From assembly GCA_016699675.1 (NCBI GenBank), contig CP064985.1, positions 1,798,001 through 1,862,000 of the forward strand: a stretch of 64,000 nucleotides of DNA. The letters are read 5' to 3'. This DNA comes from Austwickia sp. (GTDB lineage Bacteria; Actinomycetota; Actinomycetes; Actinomycetales; Dermatophilaceae). Positions 49,750-58,512 of the stretch are shown here, in pieces (position 1 is the stretch's first letter; each line of letters starts with the position of its first letter). The notes beneath the pieces were generated by a model. It was not told the origin of the DNA, made no database searches, and worked only from the letters and a program-made list of their open reading frames with translations. The position numbers were made by a program, and so were the translations under genes.

Positions 49750-51417
49750 TCAGCGCTGGGGCGCGCGGACCACCGGGGTGCCGTCCTCCAGGGCGACGTC
49801 GACTTCGGCGCCGATGGGCTGCTCGGCGTCGAGGATCGCCCAGGTCGCCGGGTCGTCGGCCGCCCGAGCGAGGAACCGGTCCCCGTCGTACGTCTCCCCG
49901 ACCACGATCCCCAGCCGGCTCCCGTCGGGCCGGGGGACGATCGTGTACGTCGCGATGGTGCAGATCCCCTCCGGGGTCGTGGTGGTCGGGGCGTTGGCCC
50001 AGCCGCGGACCTCCGCCTGCAGACGCGCCGAGCGGCCGGGCCGCCAGGGCGTCGGGGCGGTCGTGTAGATGCCCACGGAGTACTTGCTCATGATCCCGCC
50101 GTTGGCTGTGACCAGCCCGTACGGCGGGGTCGGCGGGGCCCCTTCACCCGACGTACCGGCGGCGCCCGACGTACCGGCGGCGCCCGACGTACCGGCGTCT
50201 TCGCGCTGGTCGCGCAGCTCCCGCAGGCGATGCGCGGTCTGGACCACGGCGTGCAGGGCGTAGTCGTTGCCCGCCCCGCCGAAGTACGGCAGCCCGCCGG
50301 TGACGGTGAGCCCGCGCGGGTCGTCGTACGCGATCCGCAGCCCATCCGCGGCATTCGTGACCGCGATGGGGAAGCAGCTGTACAGGTCGATCGTGGCCAG
50401 GTCGTCCGCCGTGATCCCGGCGACGTCCAGCGCCAGGCGCAGCGCCGCCATCGACGCGGGCGACGAGGCCAGGTCGGGGCGGCGGAGCAGGTCCTGCTCG
50501 ACGGCGTCCGCGTGGCCGGCGAGGAAGATCGTTCGTCGCGACGGGAGCCCCCGCTCGCGCGCCCGACCGAGCGACGTCAGCAGCACCGCGGCGCCCTGGT
50601 TCACGGTGTCGCGGGCGACGAGGAACCGCGGGTACGGCGCGGCGATGAGGCGGTTGCGCGGGTCGACCGTCACGAGCTCGGCGGCGGAGCGCTCGGTGCG
50701 AACTGCAGCAAGCGGGTTGGCGGCGGCCACGCGGGTGAAGGGGGCGAAGAGTTCGCCCATGGCCGTCGCGTACTGCGCCTTGGAGAGGCCGAGCCGGGCA
50801 CGGCGGGCGTTCTCGAACAGGCCGTACGCCGCGGGCGCCCCGACCAGCCCCACCGCCTGCTTGTCCCGCGAGGTCATGTCCTCCAGGCCCGGGCCGCGAT
50901 CTTCGAGCTTGCCGCCGGGCATCTCCTGCCAGCGAGGACGCCGCTCGGGGGGCGCGTCCCGCCACTGCCGCACGCTGCTCAGCGCCTCGGCGCCCGCGAT
51001 GAGCACGGCCTCGGCGCGGCCGGCGGCGATCTCGGCGGCGAACTCGGTGATGAGGTGCTGCGGCGACTGCCCGCCGCCGATTTCGAGGATGGCCCGGGAC
51101 GGGCGCGCGCCGATCCGCGCCGCGACCGAGCGGGGCAGGTTGGTGGACCGGCCGAGCGGGGTGGGCGCCTCCAGCCCCGAGTCCTCGAAGAGCCGCACGC
51201 AGGCGACCACGTCGAGCGCGGCGGCCAAGGCGCGTCCGGCGCGCGCGTTGTAGGCGCCGAGGGTGGCGTCGGCCAGCGCCCCGCGAGCGGCGGCGCCGGC
51301 GAGGTCCGCGGGCGACAGCGCACGGTAGCCGGGGTCGTCGACGAACTCGGCGTCCTCGCCGACCCCGACGAGCACGGGGGTGCGCGGGTCGAGCTCGTGC
51401 AGGGCGTGGGCGCTCAC
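49750..51417 (-). CDS. Thiolase-fold acetyl-CoA acetyltransferase-like protein
   Basis: A 555-residue thiolase-superfamily protein, longer than the usual 390-430. The N-terminal thiolase half (RTPVLVGVGEDAEF, LEIGGGQSPQHLITEFAAEIAAGRAEAVLIAGAEAL) lacks the usual nucleophilic cysteine and reads GGQSPQ, so condensation is doubtful. The second half has LYSCFPIAVTNAADGL and GGAGNDYALHAV. After a tandem-repeat linker (GTSGAA) come about 120 further residues with NGGIMSKYSVGIY, of the OB-type additional domain seen in some long-chain thiolase-like proteins. Probably lipid or steroid side-chain metabolism, not certain. GTG start at 51417. Confidence 0.7.
   Translation of the reverse strand: MSAHALHELDPRTPVLVGVGEDAEFVDDPGYRALSPADLAGAAARGALADATLGAYNARAGRALAAALDVVACVRLFEDSGLEAPTPLGRSTNLPRSVAARIGARPSRAILEIGGGQSPQHLITEFAAEIAAGRAEAVLIAGAEALSSVRQWRDAPPERRPRWQEMPGGKLEDRGPGLEDMTSRDKQAVGLVGAPAAYGLFENARRARLGLSKAQYATAMGELFAPFTRVAAANPLAAVRTERSAAELVTVDPRNRLIAAPYPRFLVARDTVNQGAAVLLTSLGRARERGLPSRRTIFLAGHADAVEQDLLRRPDLASSPASMAALRLALDVAGITADDLATIDLYSCFPIAVTNAADGLRIAYDDPRGLTVTGGLPYFGGAGNDYALHAVVQTAHRLRELRDQREDAGTSGAAGTSGAAGTSGEGAPPTPPYGLVTANGGIMSKYSVGIYTTAPTPWRPGRSARLQAEVRGWANAPTTTTPEGICTIATYTIVPRPDGSRLGIVVGETYDGDRFLARAADDPATWAILDAEQPIGAEVDVALEDGTPVVRAPQR
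50147..50197. repeat. 18-bp tandem repeat inside the thiolase-like gene
   Basis: CCCGACGTACCGGCGGCG occurs twice plus 15 nt of a third copy and encodes (GTSGAA)n in the linker between domains. In frame, so it changes linker length only. Confidence 0.75.
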
Positions 51418-51470
51418 GTGGCCATCCTGGCAGGACGCCGTGCGCCGCGGGGCATCGGGCCGAGCGATGG

Positions 51471-52259
51471 TCAGGCCAGGGCCTGCAGGCTGACGGCCAT
51501 GATCAGCATCCCCACCATCACGCCGGAGAGCGCGATGTGGTGTTCGCCGTACTCCCGTGCGCTCGGCAGCAGCTCGTCCAGGCAGATGTAGACCATGATC
51601 CCCGCGATGCCGGCGAGGACGAAGCCCGTCAGGGCGTCGCTGAGGTACGGCGCCAGGAGCAGGTAGGCGAGCACGGCGCCGACGGGTTCGGCGAGCCCCG
51701 AGGCGAACGAATAGAGAAACGCGGTGCGGCGCGAGCGGGTGGCGTAGTAGATCGGTACGGCGACGGCCACGCCCTCGGGGATGTTATGGATGGCGACCGC
51801 GACGGCGATCGGCACGCCCATCTGGGGTGACGACAGCGCCGCCATGAACGTGGCGAAGCCCTCGGGGAAGTTGTGCAGGGCCAGCGCGAAGGCCGTGAGG
51901 AGCCCGGTCCGCATGAGCTGGGCGCGGCGGCGCGACTCCTCGTCGGCGTGCATCTCGTGCGGGTTGAGTTCGCTCGGGACCAGCAGGTCGATCCCGCCGA
52001 TGAACAGGGTGCCCAGGAAGAAGGCGGCAATGGCGATCCAGCCGCCCCGGCCTGGCATCCCCCGGTCGAGCAGGGCGTGGCCCTCGGGAAGCAGCTCGAC
52101 GAGGGAGACGTAGATCATCACCCCGGCCGACAGCCCCAGCCCTGCGGCGAGGAGTCGCGGGGAGGGCTTGCGGGTCGTGATGGCCAACAGGCTCCCCACG
52201 CCCGTCGACGCCCCGGCGAAGAGCGACAGGCCGAGCGCGTAGGCCACCGCGCCGCTCAT
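51471..52259 (-). CDS. ZIP-family metal transporter (ZupT-like)
   Basis: A 262-residue membrane protein with eight predicted segments. The two zinc/iron-site motifs are HNFPEGFATFMAAL and HNIPEGVAVAVP. A histidine/acid-rich loop between segments 3 and 4 (NPHEMHADEESRRR) is as in ZupT. It imports Zn2+ and possibly Fe2+, Co2+ or Mn2+. ATG at 52259 follows GAAGGAGGGG. It stands downstream of the thiolase-like gene's promoter side, convergent to nothing nearby; no Fur/Zur box was identified. Confidence 0.9.
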   Translation of the reverse strand: MSGAVAYALGLSLFAGASTGVGSLLAITTRKPSPRLLAAGLGLSAGVMIYVSLVELLPEGHALLDRGMPGRGGWIAIAAFFLGTLFIGGIDLLVPSELNPHEMHADEESRRRAQLMRTGLLTAFALALHNFPEGFATFMAALSSPQMGVPIAVAVAIHNIPEGVAVAVPIYYATRSRRTAFLYSFASGLAEPVGAVLAYLLLAPYLSDALTGFVLAGIAGIMVYICLDELLPSAREYGEHHIALSGVMVGMLIMAVSLQALA

Positions 52260-52345
52260 CGCCCCTCCTTCGACCTGTTCGAACGCCCCGAGGCTACCTC
52301 GGAGTGCTCGGCGGCTCGGGTCAGGGGGCCGGCTGTGGTGCGGGG

Positions 52346-52390
52346 GTCAGGCCGTGAGGGGTCAGGCCACGAGGGGTCAGGCCGCGAGGG
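52346..52390. repeat. Three tandem 15-bp repeats
   Basis: GTCAGGCC followed by two variable bases and GAGGG, three times head to tail (variable bases GT, AC, GC). It overlaps the last codons and the stop of the small membrane protein. Confidence 0.75.
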
Positions 52391-52613
52391 CGTGCCGGTC
52401 GGCCCCGAGGCTGGTCGTCGCCGCGGCCACGGGGGCCGTGGCGTCGGCGGGGGTCGCGGCGCTGGTGGGGGTGACGACGTGGTCGACGGGATCGGCGCGC
52501 TCGGCGTCGTAGCGCAGCCAGGTGGGCACCACGGCAAGCACGACCATGAGGGCGACGCCGAGCGCGAGGACGAGGACGGTGGCGGCGGTGCTGAGCAGCT
52601 GGGTGATGTCCAT
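52377..52613 (-). CDS. Small single-pass membrane protein
   Basis: A 78-residue protein beginning MDITQLLSTAATVLVLALGVALMVVLAVVPTW, one membrane helix, then a threonine/alanine/proline-rich tail (VVTPTSAATPADATAPVAAATT). No family is recognised. ATG at 52613 has no clear ribosome site, and an in-frame upstream extension to 52799 is antisense to panE and unlikely. Its 3' end lies on a 15-bp tandem repeat. Confidence 0.5.
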   Translation of the reverse strand: MDITQLLSTAATVLVLALGVALMVVLAVVPTWLRYDAERADPVDHVVTPTSAATPADATAPVAAATTSLGADRHALAA

Positions 52614-52679
52614 GACTCGAGTCTGCTCAGCGCCGCTGTCAGCCACATCGGACCGGGGACTGGTGTTCGCTTTGGGCCG

Positions 52680-52699
52680 CCTACGACCCCGGTCGTAGG
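52680..52699. promoter_or_regulatory. Inverted repeat upstream of panE
   Basis: CCTACGACC and GGTCGTAGG are perfect 9-bp arms with a 2-nt spacer, 80 nt before the panE start and 66 nt before the divergent small membrane protein. It may be an operator. Confidence 0.45.
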
Positions 52700-52779
52700 G
52701 GTGAACTCCGACCTCGGCTCGATAGGCTGCCCCGGCGGGCGGCCTGGCAAGGCTGCCTCGGCGGGCGACGACGGAGGTC

Positions 52780-53700
52780 ATGATGCGGTTCGCGGTCATC
52801 GGTGCGGGGGGACTGGGCGGGTACTTCGGTGCGCTGCTGGCCGCCGCGGGTCACGACGTGACGTTCCTGGCGCGCGGGGCGACGCTGGAGGCGCTGCGCC
52901 GCGACGGCGTACGGGTTGTCGGCGCGCTCGAGTTGCACGTTCCGGCGGTGCGCGCCGAGGCGGACGCCGCCGCCATCGGGCCCGTCGATGCGGTGCTGCT
53001 GACCGTGAAGACGAACCACCTCGACGGGGTCTTGGCCGGCCTGCCGGCGCTCGTCGGCCCCGACACGGCGATCCTGACGATGCAGAACGGGGTGGGTACG
53101 CCGGACGTGGTCGAGGCGGCCGTCGGTCCGGGGCACGTGCTGCCGTGCGTCGTGCGGATCTTCACGAAGGTCGCGGCGCCTGGGGTCATCGAGCACATGG
53201 GCGGGCCGGGGTCGGTGTCGTTCGGAGAGCTCGACGGCGCGGCGAGCCCGCGGGTCGCCGTCCTGCGCGAGGCCTTCGCCGGCGCCGGCGTACCCGTTCT
53301 CCAACCCGAGGACGTGCGGGTTGAGCTGTGGGAGAAGGCGATCTACGTAGCGCCACTCGGCGCGCTCGGCGCGGTCGCGGACGCCCCGCTCGGGGTGGTG
53401 CGGACCCGGCTGCGGGACGAGCTGGCGGCCGTCGTTGCCGAGGAGGTCGCCGTTGCCCGCGCCCGCGGGGTCGCGTTGCCGGCTGACGCGGTGGAGCGGA
53501 TGCTCGCGTTCACCGATGGCATGCCCGCGGAGTCCACCACGTCGATGCAGCGCGACCTCGCCGACGGGCGGCCGAATGAGTTGGACGGGCAGATTGGGGT
53601 CATCGTGCGGCTCGGTCGCGAGCTCGGGATGCCGACGCCGCGGCACGACCTGCTGTACGCCGTGCTGGCCCACCGCTCGGCGGCCCGCGCGGGGGACTAG
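52780..53700 (+). CDS. 2-dehydropantoate 2-reductase (ketopantoate reductase family)
   Basis: A 306-residue NADPH-dependent reductase for pantothenate synthesis. The Rossmann loop is AVIGAGGLGGYFGALLAAAGHDVTFLARG. The catalytic lysine lies in ELWEKAIYVAPLGAL, after the usual KTNHLDGVL and MQNGVGT segments. The C-terminal domain has PAESTTSMQRDLADGRPNELDGQIG, matching the ketopantoate-reductase active-site signature. ATG at 52780 follows GGAGGTC directly. In actinobacteria several paralogues exist, so the substrate may be another 2-keto acid. Confidence 0.87.
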   Translation: MMRFAVIGAGGLGGYFGALLAAAGHDVTFLARGATLEALRRDGVRVVGALELHVPAVRAEADAAAIGPVDAVLLTVKTNHLDGVLAGLPALVGPDTAILTMQNGVGTPDVVEAAVGPGHVLPCVVRIFTKVAAPGVIEHMGGPGSVSFGELDGAASPRVAVLREAFAGAGVPVLQPEDVRVELWEKAIYVAPLGALGAVADAPLGVVRTRLRDELAAVVAEEVAVARARGVALPADAVERMLAFTDGMPAESTTSMQRDLADGRPNELDGQIGVIVRLGRELGMPTPRHDLLYAVLAHRSAARAGD

Positions 53701-53746
53701 CGACTCCCAGGAGTCCTGGCTGTGGGTGTCGCCGCGGTCGAGGCGC

Positions 53747-54111
53747 CTACTGGCTGGCGAACTCGAATCCGGCCGTGATGAGCCCGCGGAGCCACGCGCT
53801 TTTCGCCGTCTCGGGGACTTGACCTCGACGTGGTGATTCCAGCGGTGCGCGCTGACCTGCGTGACCCGGTGCAGCCGATCGTCGGTCCGGGCGTGGTCCA
53901 GGGTCACGTTCAGGTACAGCGTGCCGTCGGCCGTCTGCTCGTATGCCCACAGCCACAGGAACTAGCGGTTCACGGAGTAGCTGACCTGCGATGTGGTCGT
54001 CCGCTTCACCGGCCCAAGGCCCATCACGAACTCGTCGATGGCCAGGTATTGGGCCTGCGTGCGGGGCTTGGCCGCGAAGTCGCTGATCATCTTGTTGCTG
54101 CGGTCAGGCAT
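53747..54111 (-). pseudogene. DUF5655-domain protein, nonsense and frameshift mutated
   Basis: The original protein of about 120 residues can be read as MPDRSNKMISDFAAKPRTQAQ...EFVMGLGPVKRTTTSQVSYSVNR, an in-frame TAG at 53962-53964, then FLWLWAYEQTADGTLYLNVTLDHARTDDRLHRVTQVSAHRWNHHVEVKSP. A one-base shift at a run of four G (53813-53816) leads to ETAKSAWLRGLITAGFEFASQ and the stop at 53747. The RKFLWLWAYE-x-TADGTLYLNV and RWNHHV patterns are typical of DUF5655 proteins. ATG at 54111 has a strong GGAGGT site. Two lesions make real decay more likely than a read error. Between 54112 and 54404 no other gene is recognised. Confidence 0.75.
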
Positions 54112-54404
54112 CACGACCTCCGGTGTGCGGGAAGGGAATCCGTCGCCACCGAAGTGGCCCCGGCGCCAAGGGGAGTGAGGACGGCGAGGCGATGCGACGC
54201 GTGCAGAGAGCGGCAGTCCTGGTCGCCAGTGTGGAGGGCCGGAGTGCCCACGGTCAGCGAGATCGCCCGATCCCCCATGAGCAGGTCGCTCGCGGCCTCG
54301 CTCTCCGGGACGTCCACCTCTCATGGACAACGTCCGTCGCTTCCGTGGACGCCGGTTTCCGCGGGCCGTCGGGCGTGTCCGGCGGCGTCTGGAATGCGCA
54401 CCCC

Positions 54405-56273
54405 CTAGAACGGTGGCGGCCCGGGGTCAGGGCGGGTCTGGTGGGCGGGCGTGGGGTGGCGGTCCGCCGAGTCTTCGGGTCGTTGCCGACCAGGACCTCG
54501 GGGACGCCGGCCCCGCCGCGGTGCGGGTCGCGTGGTGGGGGTTGTCCCCCTGGTGCGGTGTTCGATCGGCAGTCCCTTGCTCGCCGCCGCGTGGCTCCTG
54601 GATTCGCCGGTGCCGTGTGTGTCGCCGGGACTGCCGGGCGCGGTGACCTCGTGGGACGTGCGGCCGGGTGCGGTGGTGTCGTACTGGTAGGGGTACGTCG
54701 TGTATTGCCGTCCGGTGCCGGTGGTCCACACGATCGTCCCGTCCGGGGACTGTGTTGTGGACCACTGCCCCCGGGTTTTGTGGCCGTGGGGGCGTCGGGA
54801 TTTGGCCGAGAGGTTGGCTGCGGACGTGGCTCCGCCTTGGTCCCAGGGCACGTCGTGGTCGAGGTCGCACCGCTCTGCGGGGACCGCACCGTCTGGGGCG
54901 CGGCAGGTCCCGTCCCGGACCTGGACCGCTTCTCGGAGCCGCGGTGGTGGGGTGTAGCTGGTGGAGGTCAGTTCGATGGCCTCTCCGGTGACGGGGTCGG
55001 TCACGAGTCGTCGCCAGGTGGAACCTGCGGCGTAGGCCAGGTCCCGCACGATGTGCGCCGCCAGCGGCTCCCCGTCGGCCAGCGTCCCGGGCTCCTCACT
55101 CAGACCGAGCAGCGCGGCCGCGGAGATCACGATCCGCAGCTCCGCAGGCGGCAATCCCCCGGGCAGGTAGGCCAGCCACGACGCGGCCACGTCCTGGAGA
55201 TCCTGCAGAGTGTCGCTGGTGTCGCCCGTGCCGCTGGCGCCCCCGGCGCCTGGCCCGGCCTCCGCATCCGATGCGCCCGTAGCGTTCGCACCGTTCGACG
55301 CGCTCGCGGTGGCTGCCGTGCCGCTCGCCGCGCCAGAGCTGGGAGGACCAGTCGGCGTCGCCGATGCATCCGCCGCGTGGGTGTTGGTGGTCGGAGCGGC
55401 AGCGGGGGCAGCGGCAGCGGGCGCGTTGGGTTCCTGGGATGGCGGGACTGTTTGGCCGAAGACGGTGTCCGCGGGGATAGGGGTGGCCAGGCCGGGGATG
55501 TCGCCGTACAGGATCAGGTCCAGCGAGACGTCACTGCGGAGTTGGCCCAGGGTGCGGCCATCACCGCGGCGACGGGCCGCCCGGGCGATGGCGTCGATCC
55601 GCAGCGCCGCGGCGGTGACCCGCTCCGCCGATCCTGAGATCAGGTATTCGCCGGTGCCGTGCGGGGTCAGCGTGGCGTAGGCGTCCCGACGGGACAGGTC
55701 GAAGTCGCGCTGTTCCTTGGCCGGGACGTGCTCGGCGACCAGGCGGTCCAGCCGGCACCGGAACGTCCGGTAGGACAGCGCGGCCCCGTCCCGGGTCGGC
55801 GCCAACGCCGCGGCCCCGATCTCGGCGGCCAGTTCCGGGGCCAGGGAGGCGGTGCGGTCGGTCCAGGCGCGCGCCATCGCCCACGTGCATGTCCCCGCTG
55901 TGAGGGCTTCGCGCATCCCCGCGGTCCGGGTCGGTGAGCCGGCGCCGAGGCGGACCCGCCCGATGGCGTCGTACAGTCCCAGGCCGGTGGCCAACCGGAT
56001 CTCATCGACCACCGCCGCCTCAGCCTCCCCCAGAGCCCGGTCCCGCACCGTCTTCGAGGCATCCGGTCCGACCTCATCGACCGCCAGCTCGCGACGCCGA
56101 CCCGCCAACAAGCCCGCCGCCTGCGCCGACATCGCCGCCGCCCCCGCGGTCGCCTTCTCATAGGCGGCCATCGCATCGAGGAGGTCGTCATCATCGAGCA
56201 GCGCCAGCCGAGCAGGGTCGGGCACGAACACGGCAGCGCACCCCTCCGGCACTCGCACCGCCCCACCTGACAT
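54405..56273 (-). CDS. DUF222/HNH-endonuclease-signature protein (13E12 repeat family)
   Basis: A 622-residue actinobacterial family protein. Residues about 25-250 form the helical DUF222 (AAYEKATAGAAAMSAQAAGLLAGRRRELA...VDEIRLATGLGLYDAIGRVRLG). A long alanine/glycine/threonine-rich stretch (about 285-345) interrupts it. The HNH domain is at about 480-545: LREAVQVRDGTCRAPDGAVPAERCDLDHDVPWDQGGATSAANLSAKSRRPHGHKTRG with the DHD-W and N residues of the nuclease. The C-terminal about 80 residues are low-complexity. These proteins are usually many-copy in the genome; activity on DNA has not been shown for most. Confidence 0.85.
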   Translation of the reverse strand: MSGGAVRVPEGCAAVFVPDPARLALLDDDDLLDAMAAYEKATAGAAAMSAQAAGLLAGRRRELAVDEVGPDASKTVRDRALGEAEAAVVDEIRLATGLGLYDAIGRVRLGAGSPTRTAGMREALTAGTCTWAMARAWTDRTASLAPELAAEIGAAALAPTRDGAALSYRTFRCRLDRLVAEHVPAKEQRDFDLSRRDAYATLTPHGTGEYLISGSAERVTAAALRIDAIARAARRRGDGRTLGQLRSDVSLDLILYGDIPGLATPIPADTVFGQTVPPSQEPNAPAAAAPAAAPTTNTHAADASATPTGPPSSGAASGTAATASASNGANATGASDAEAGPGAGGASGTGDTSDTLQDLQDVAASWLAYLPGGLPPAELRIVISAAALLGLSEEPGTLADGEPLAAHIVRDLAYAAGSTWRRLVTDPVTGEAIELTSTSYTPPPRLREAVQVRDGTCRAPDGAVPAERCDLDHDVPWDQGGATSAANLSAKSRRPHGHKTRGQWSTTQSPDGTIVWTTGTGRQYTTYPYQYDTTAPGRTSHEVTAPGSPGDTHGTGESRSHAAASKGLPIEHRTRGTTPTTRPAPRRGRRPRGPGRQRPEDSADRHPTPAHQTRPDPGPPPF

Positions 56274-56613
56274 CCCGATCCCCTTTACGTCTTATTGCTG
56301 CGCCTAACTTCGCTATTGTGTTCGATTCTAGCTCGTCTCAACAGGAGGCGAAAGCCCTAGCGAATAAGTTCATCGAAACCGTGTCTAACTGGCGAGGCGC
56401 GAGGCGGCGGCCAGGTCTTTGCCGGAGTTCCCCTGGTCAATGCCCCGCGGCGACCGTAGTCATGACCTGCGGTTTGGGTGCCATGGCGCCCAATGCCCAG
56501 GTCGTGAACGGTCGGGTGGCCACCATAGGGGCGTTGACGATTCGCGGCGCTGTGGGTTTGTAACAACAGCACCGGGGATAAACGCCGTCACGGCCCGATG
56601 AATCGCGGTCGAG
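56274..56613. other. Intergenic region of lower GC without a recognised gene
   Basis: The 340 nt hold no convincing gene. The part 56285-56400 is noticeably A/T-richer than the surroundings and probably holds the DUF222 gene promoter; the rest contains short frames on both strands with no codon bias. It may be degraded sequence, as in neighbouring genes. Confidence 0.5.
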
Positions 56614-57127
56614 TCAGCCGATCCGGCGTACCGGCAGTCGCTCCTCGACGGCGCGGTCGCCGTCGCGGCGCACGACGTACGCACCAGCCCCGTCGCGTTC
56701 GGCGACGGCCTCGACCAGCGAGGTGCCTCGGTAGTGCAGGCCGACACCGTCGTCGGTGCAGTAGGTCGTCGGCAGCACGCCCGCGGCGACGGCGGCGTGG
56801 ATCGCGGGACGGCGATCCGCTTCCGAGTTGTAGTGCACTCCATTGCCGTACGGCAGGAAGCCCAGCCCATTCGTGATCGGCCGGACGGGATGACCGAAGC
56901 TGTCGGTCGTGCCGCCGACGTGCCAGCAGATCGACCCGGCCGAGATCCCCGCCAGCACCACCCCCGCCTGCCAACACCGGCGCAGGATGTCGCCGAGCCC
57001 GTGTACTTCCCAGACCGCGAGCAGGTTCGCGACGGAGCCGCCGTTGACCCAAATCACGTCATGGGCGCGCAGGTGCTCTTCGATGTCCGCGACGTTGGGC
57101 ATGGGGAAGAGGTGCAGGTGAGTGAGA
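56614..57127 (-). pseudogene. Peptidase E (S51) family protein, N-terminally truncated
   Basis: The remaining 168 residues match the C-terminal two-thirds of actinobacterial peptidase E-like proteins: LHLFPMPNVADIEEHLRAHDVIWVNGGSVANLLAVWEVHGLGDIL, the nucleophile elbow GISAGSICWHVGGTTDSFG with the catalytic Ser, and NGLGFLPYGNGVHYNSEADRRP. The first 70-80 residues expected before LTHLHLF are absent. At about 57128 the sequence changes into the GNAT domain of the adjacent gene in another frame. A deletion that joined the two genes explains both truncations. ATG 57102 (MPNVADIEEH) could still give a short product. Confidence 0.75.
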
Positions 57128-58465
57128 GCGGTGGGCGTCGCCGCGGGTCTTGTCGCTGGTGAGCTGCACCAGCGAGCACCCCTGTGCGCGAGACCATTCG
57201 ATGGCCCAGCGCATGGCGGCGGCGCCCACGCCGGCGCCCCTCGTCTCGGCGGCGACGCGCACGGCCTCGATCTGGCAGCGCAACGACCCGCGCCGCGCCA
57301 GTCCGGGCAGCAGCGACAGCTGGAACGACCCGACGATCGTGTCGCGGTCGTCCACGATGACGGCCAGGAGCTCGCCCGGGGCGGCGTCGATGCGGGCGAA
57401 TGCGTCGCGGTAGCAGGCATCCTCGGCCTCCGCCTCGCGCGTCGTCCCCAGCTGATCGGCGAACAGAAGGGCGACGACGGCCGGTACGTCGTCCGCCACC
57501 GCCCGCCGTACGGCGTAGCCCGGCGCCCCCGCCAACGCCTGCCCTCCGGCCAAGTCCTGCGCCCCGGCCAACGCCTGCGCCTGCGCCCCCGTCGACGGCT
57601 CGTCCCCAGGCGCCGCGTCGGTCGGGCGGAGACGGGCGGCCACGATCGTCGCGTCATCGTGCCGTTTGACCGCGACCCGGCGGGTACGGTCCGCGAATTC
57701 CTCCTCGGCCGCGCGCAGTTCGGCCGCCAGATCGTCGTGGGACCCCGACACGCACCGCGCCACGAACTCCCGATCCGACAGCACCCCGAACGGGTGGACC
57801 AGCCGGGTGGCCCCGTCGCTGGCCAAAACCACCGCGCCCACCGAGCCGAGCGGCACGGACCCGGCGCGGGCGTGCCCCGCCGCCGCGGGATCGACGTGGC
57901 AGCACCAGAAGCCGCCCTCGACGTTGCGGAGCGTCTCGGTGGTACGGCGGTGCGCCTCCAGCCGGGCCTGCGCCGGCGGCAGCCCCTGCGCGGTCAGGCT
58001 GGCGAACGCCTCGGCCCGGCGCGGGCCGGTGAGCAGGTCCACCGCCTCGTCGACGACCTCCTCGACCGTGCCGTCCCCGTACCTAAGGAACAGCGAGGAG
58101 TCGGACAGCACCACGTACTCCAACACGTCCGCCCCGCTCGCGTCCGGGCCGATCCGCCAGGCGGCCAGCGTCGAACTGGGCGAACCCTCCTCGGGGCGGC
58201 AGTCGGGCCCGTGCGCGCCGAGGACGTCGGCGATCGCCTCCGCCAGCGCCTGCCGGGGGGTGCCCGTGCGCGCCGTGAGCCGGGCGAGCATGGCCTGGGC
58301 GAGCGTTCCCGGGTACCACGCCACCGAATGCCCGCACCCGCCGCGCAGCTCCACCGGCAGGCCGGCGCCGTCGACCAAAACGGCCGCGCTGCCGTCGGGG
58401 GCCACGGCCAGGGCGTCCTCAAAGCTCAGCCCCGGGGCGGGATGGGTCGAGATGCGCAGCTCCAC
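57059..58465 (-). CDS. PP2C-like phosphatase fused to a GNAT domain, 3' end lost
   Basis: The N-terminal about 270 residues resemble a PP2C-type phosphatase (DALAVAPDGSAAVLVDGAG, EYVVLSDSSLFLRYGDG, VVLASDGATRLV, KRHDDATIVAARLR). A linker with AQALAGAQDLAGGQALAGAPG repeats leads to a GNAT domain: YAVRRAVADDVPAVVALLFADQL, IEAVRVAAETRGAGVGAAAMRWAIEWSRAQGCSLVQLTSDKTRGDAHR. After DAHR the normal FYERLGF ending is missing and the frame reads HSPAPLPHAQ, antisense-free but in the wrong frame over peptidase E, to 57059. GTG at 58465 (VELRISTH) is preferred to the frame reaching 58507. Divergent from the M20 peptidase. Confidence 0.7.
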   Translation of the reverse strand: MELRISTHPAPGLSFEDALAVAPDGSAAVLVDGAGLPVELRGGCGHSVAWYPGTLAQAMLARLTARTGTPRQALAEAIADVLGAHGPDCRPEEGSPSSTLAAWRIGPDASGADVLEYVVLSDSSLFLRYGDGTVEEVVDEAVDLLTGPRRAEAFASLTAQGLPPAQARLEAHRRTTETLRNVEGGFWCCHVDPAAAGHARAGSVPLGSVGAVVLASDGATRLVHPFGVLSDREFVARCVSGSHDDLAAELRAAEEEFADRTRRVAVKRHDDATIVAARLRPTDAAPGDEPSTGAQAQALAGAQDLAGGQALAGAPGYAVRRAVADDVPAVVALLFADQLGTTREAEAEDACYRDAFARIDAAPGELLAVIVDDRDTIVGSFQLSLLPGLARRGSLRCQIEAVRVAAETRGAGVGAAAMRWAIEWSRAQGCSLVQLTSDKTRGDAHRSHSPAPLPHAQRRGHRRAPARP

Positions 58466-58512
58466 GCCCCTATCCTGGCCGCACCCGACCCCGATCGGGA
58501 GCCGCACCCCAC

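Noticed and set aside
52346..52390. 15-bp tandem repeats as a regulatory iteron or origin
   Set aside because: They lie over the end of a small gene, number only three, and no replication or partition gene is nearby.
54111..54317. Short reading frame just upstream of the DUF5655 remnant
   Set aside because: No family, no clear ribosome site, and its overlap with the next start is probably chance.
56285..56400. Lower-GC stretch as a horizontally acquired gene
   Set aside because: No frame with codon bias or recognisable motif; better read as promoter and degraded sequence.
58467..58476. CCCCTATCCT upstream of the M20 gene as a third copy of the nar motif
   Set aside because: Only the core TATCCT, a plausible -10 box, is shared; the TTGA arm and palindrome are missing.
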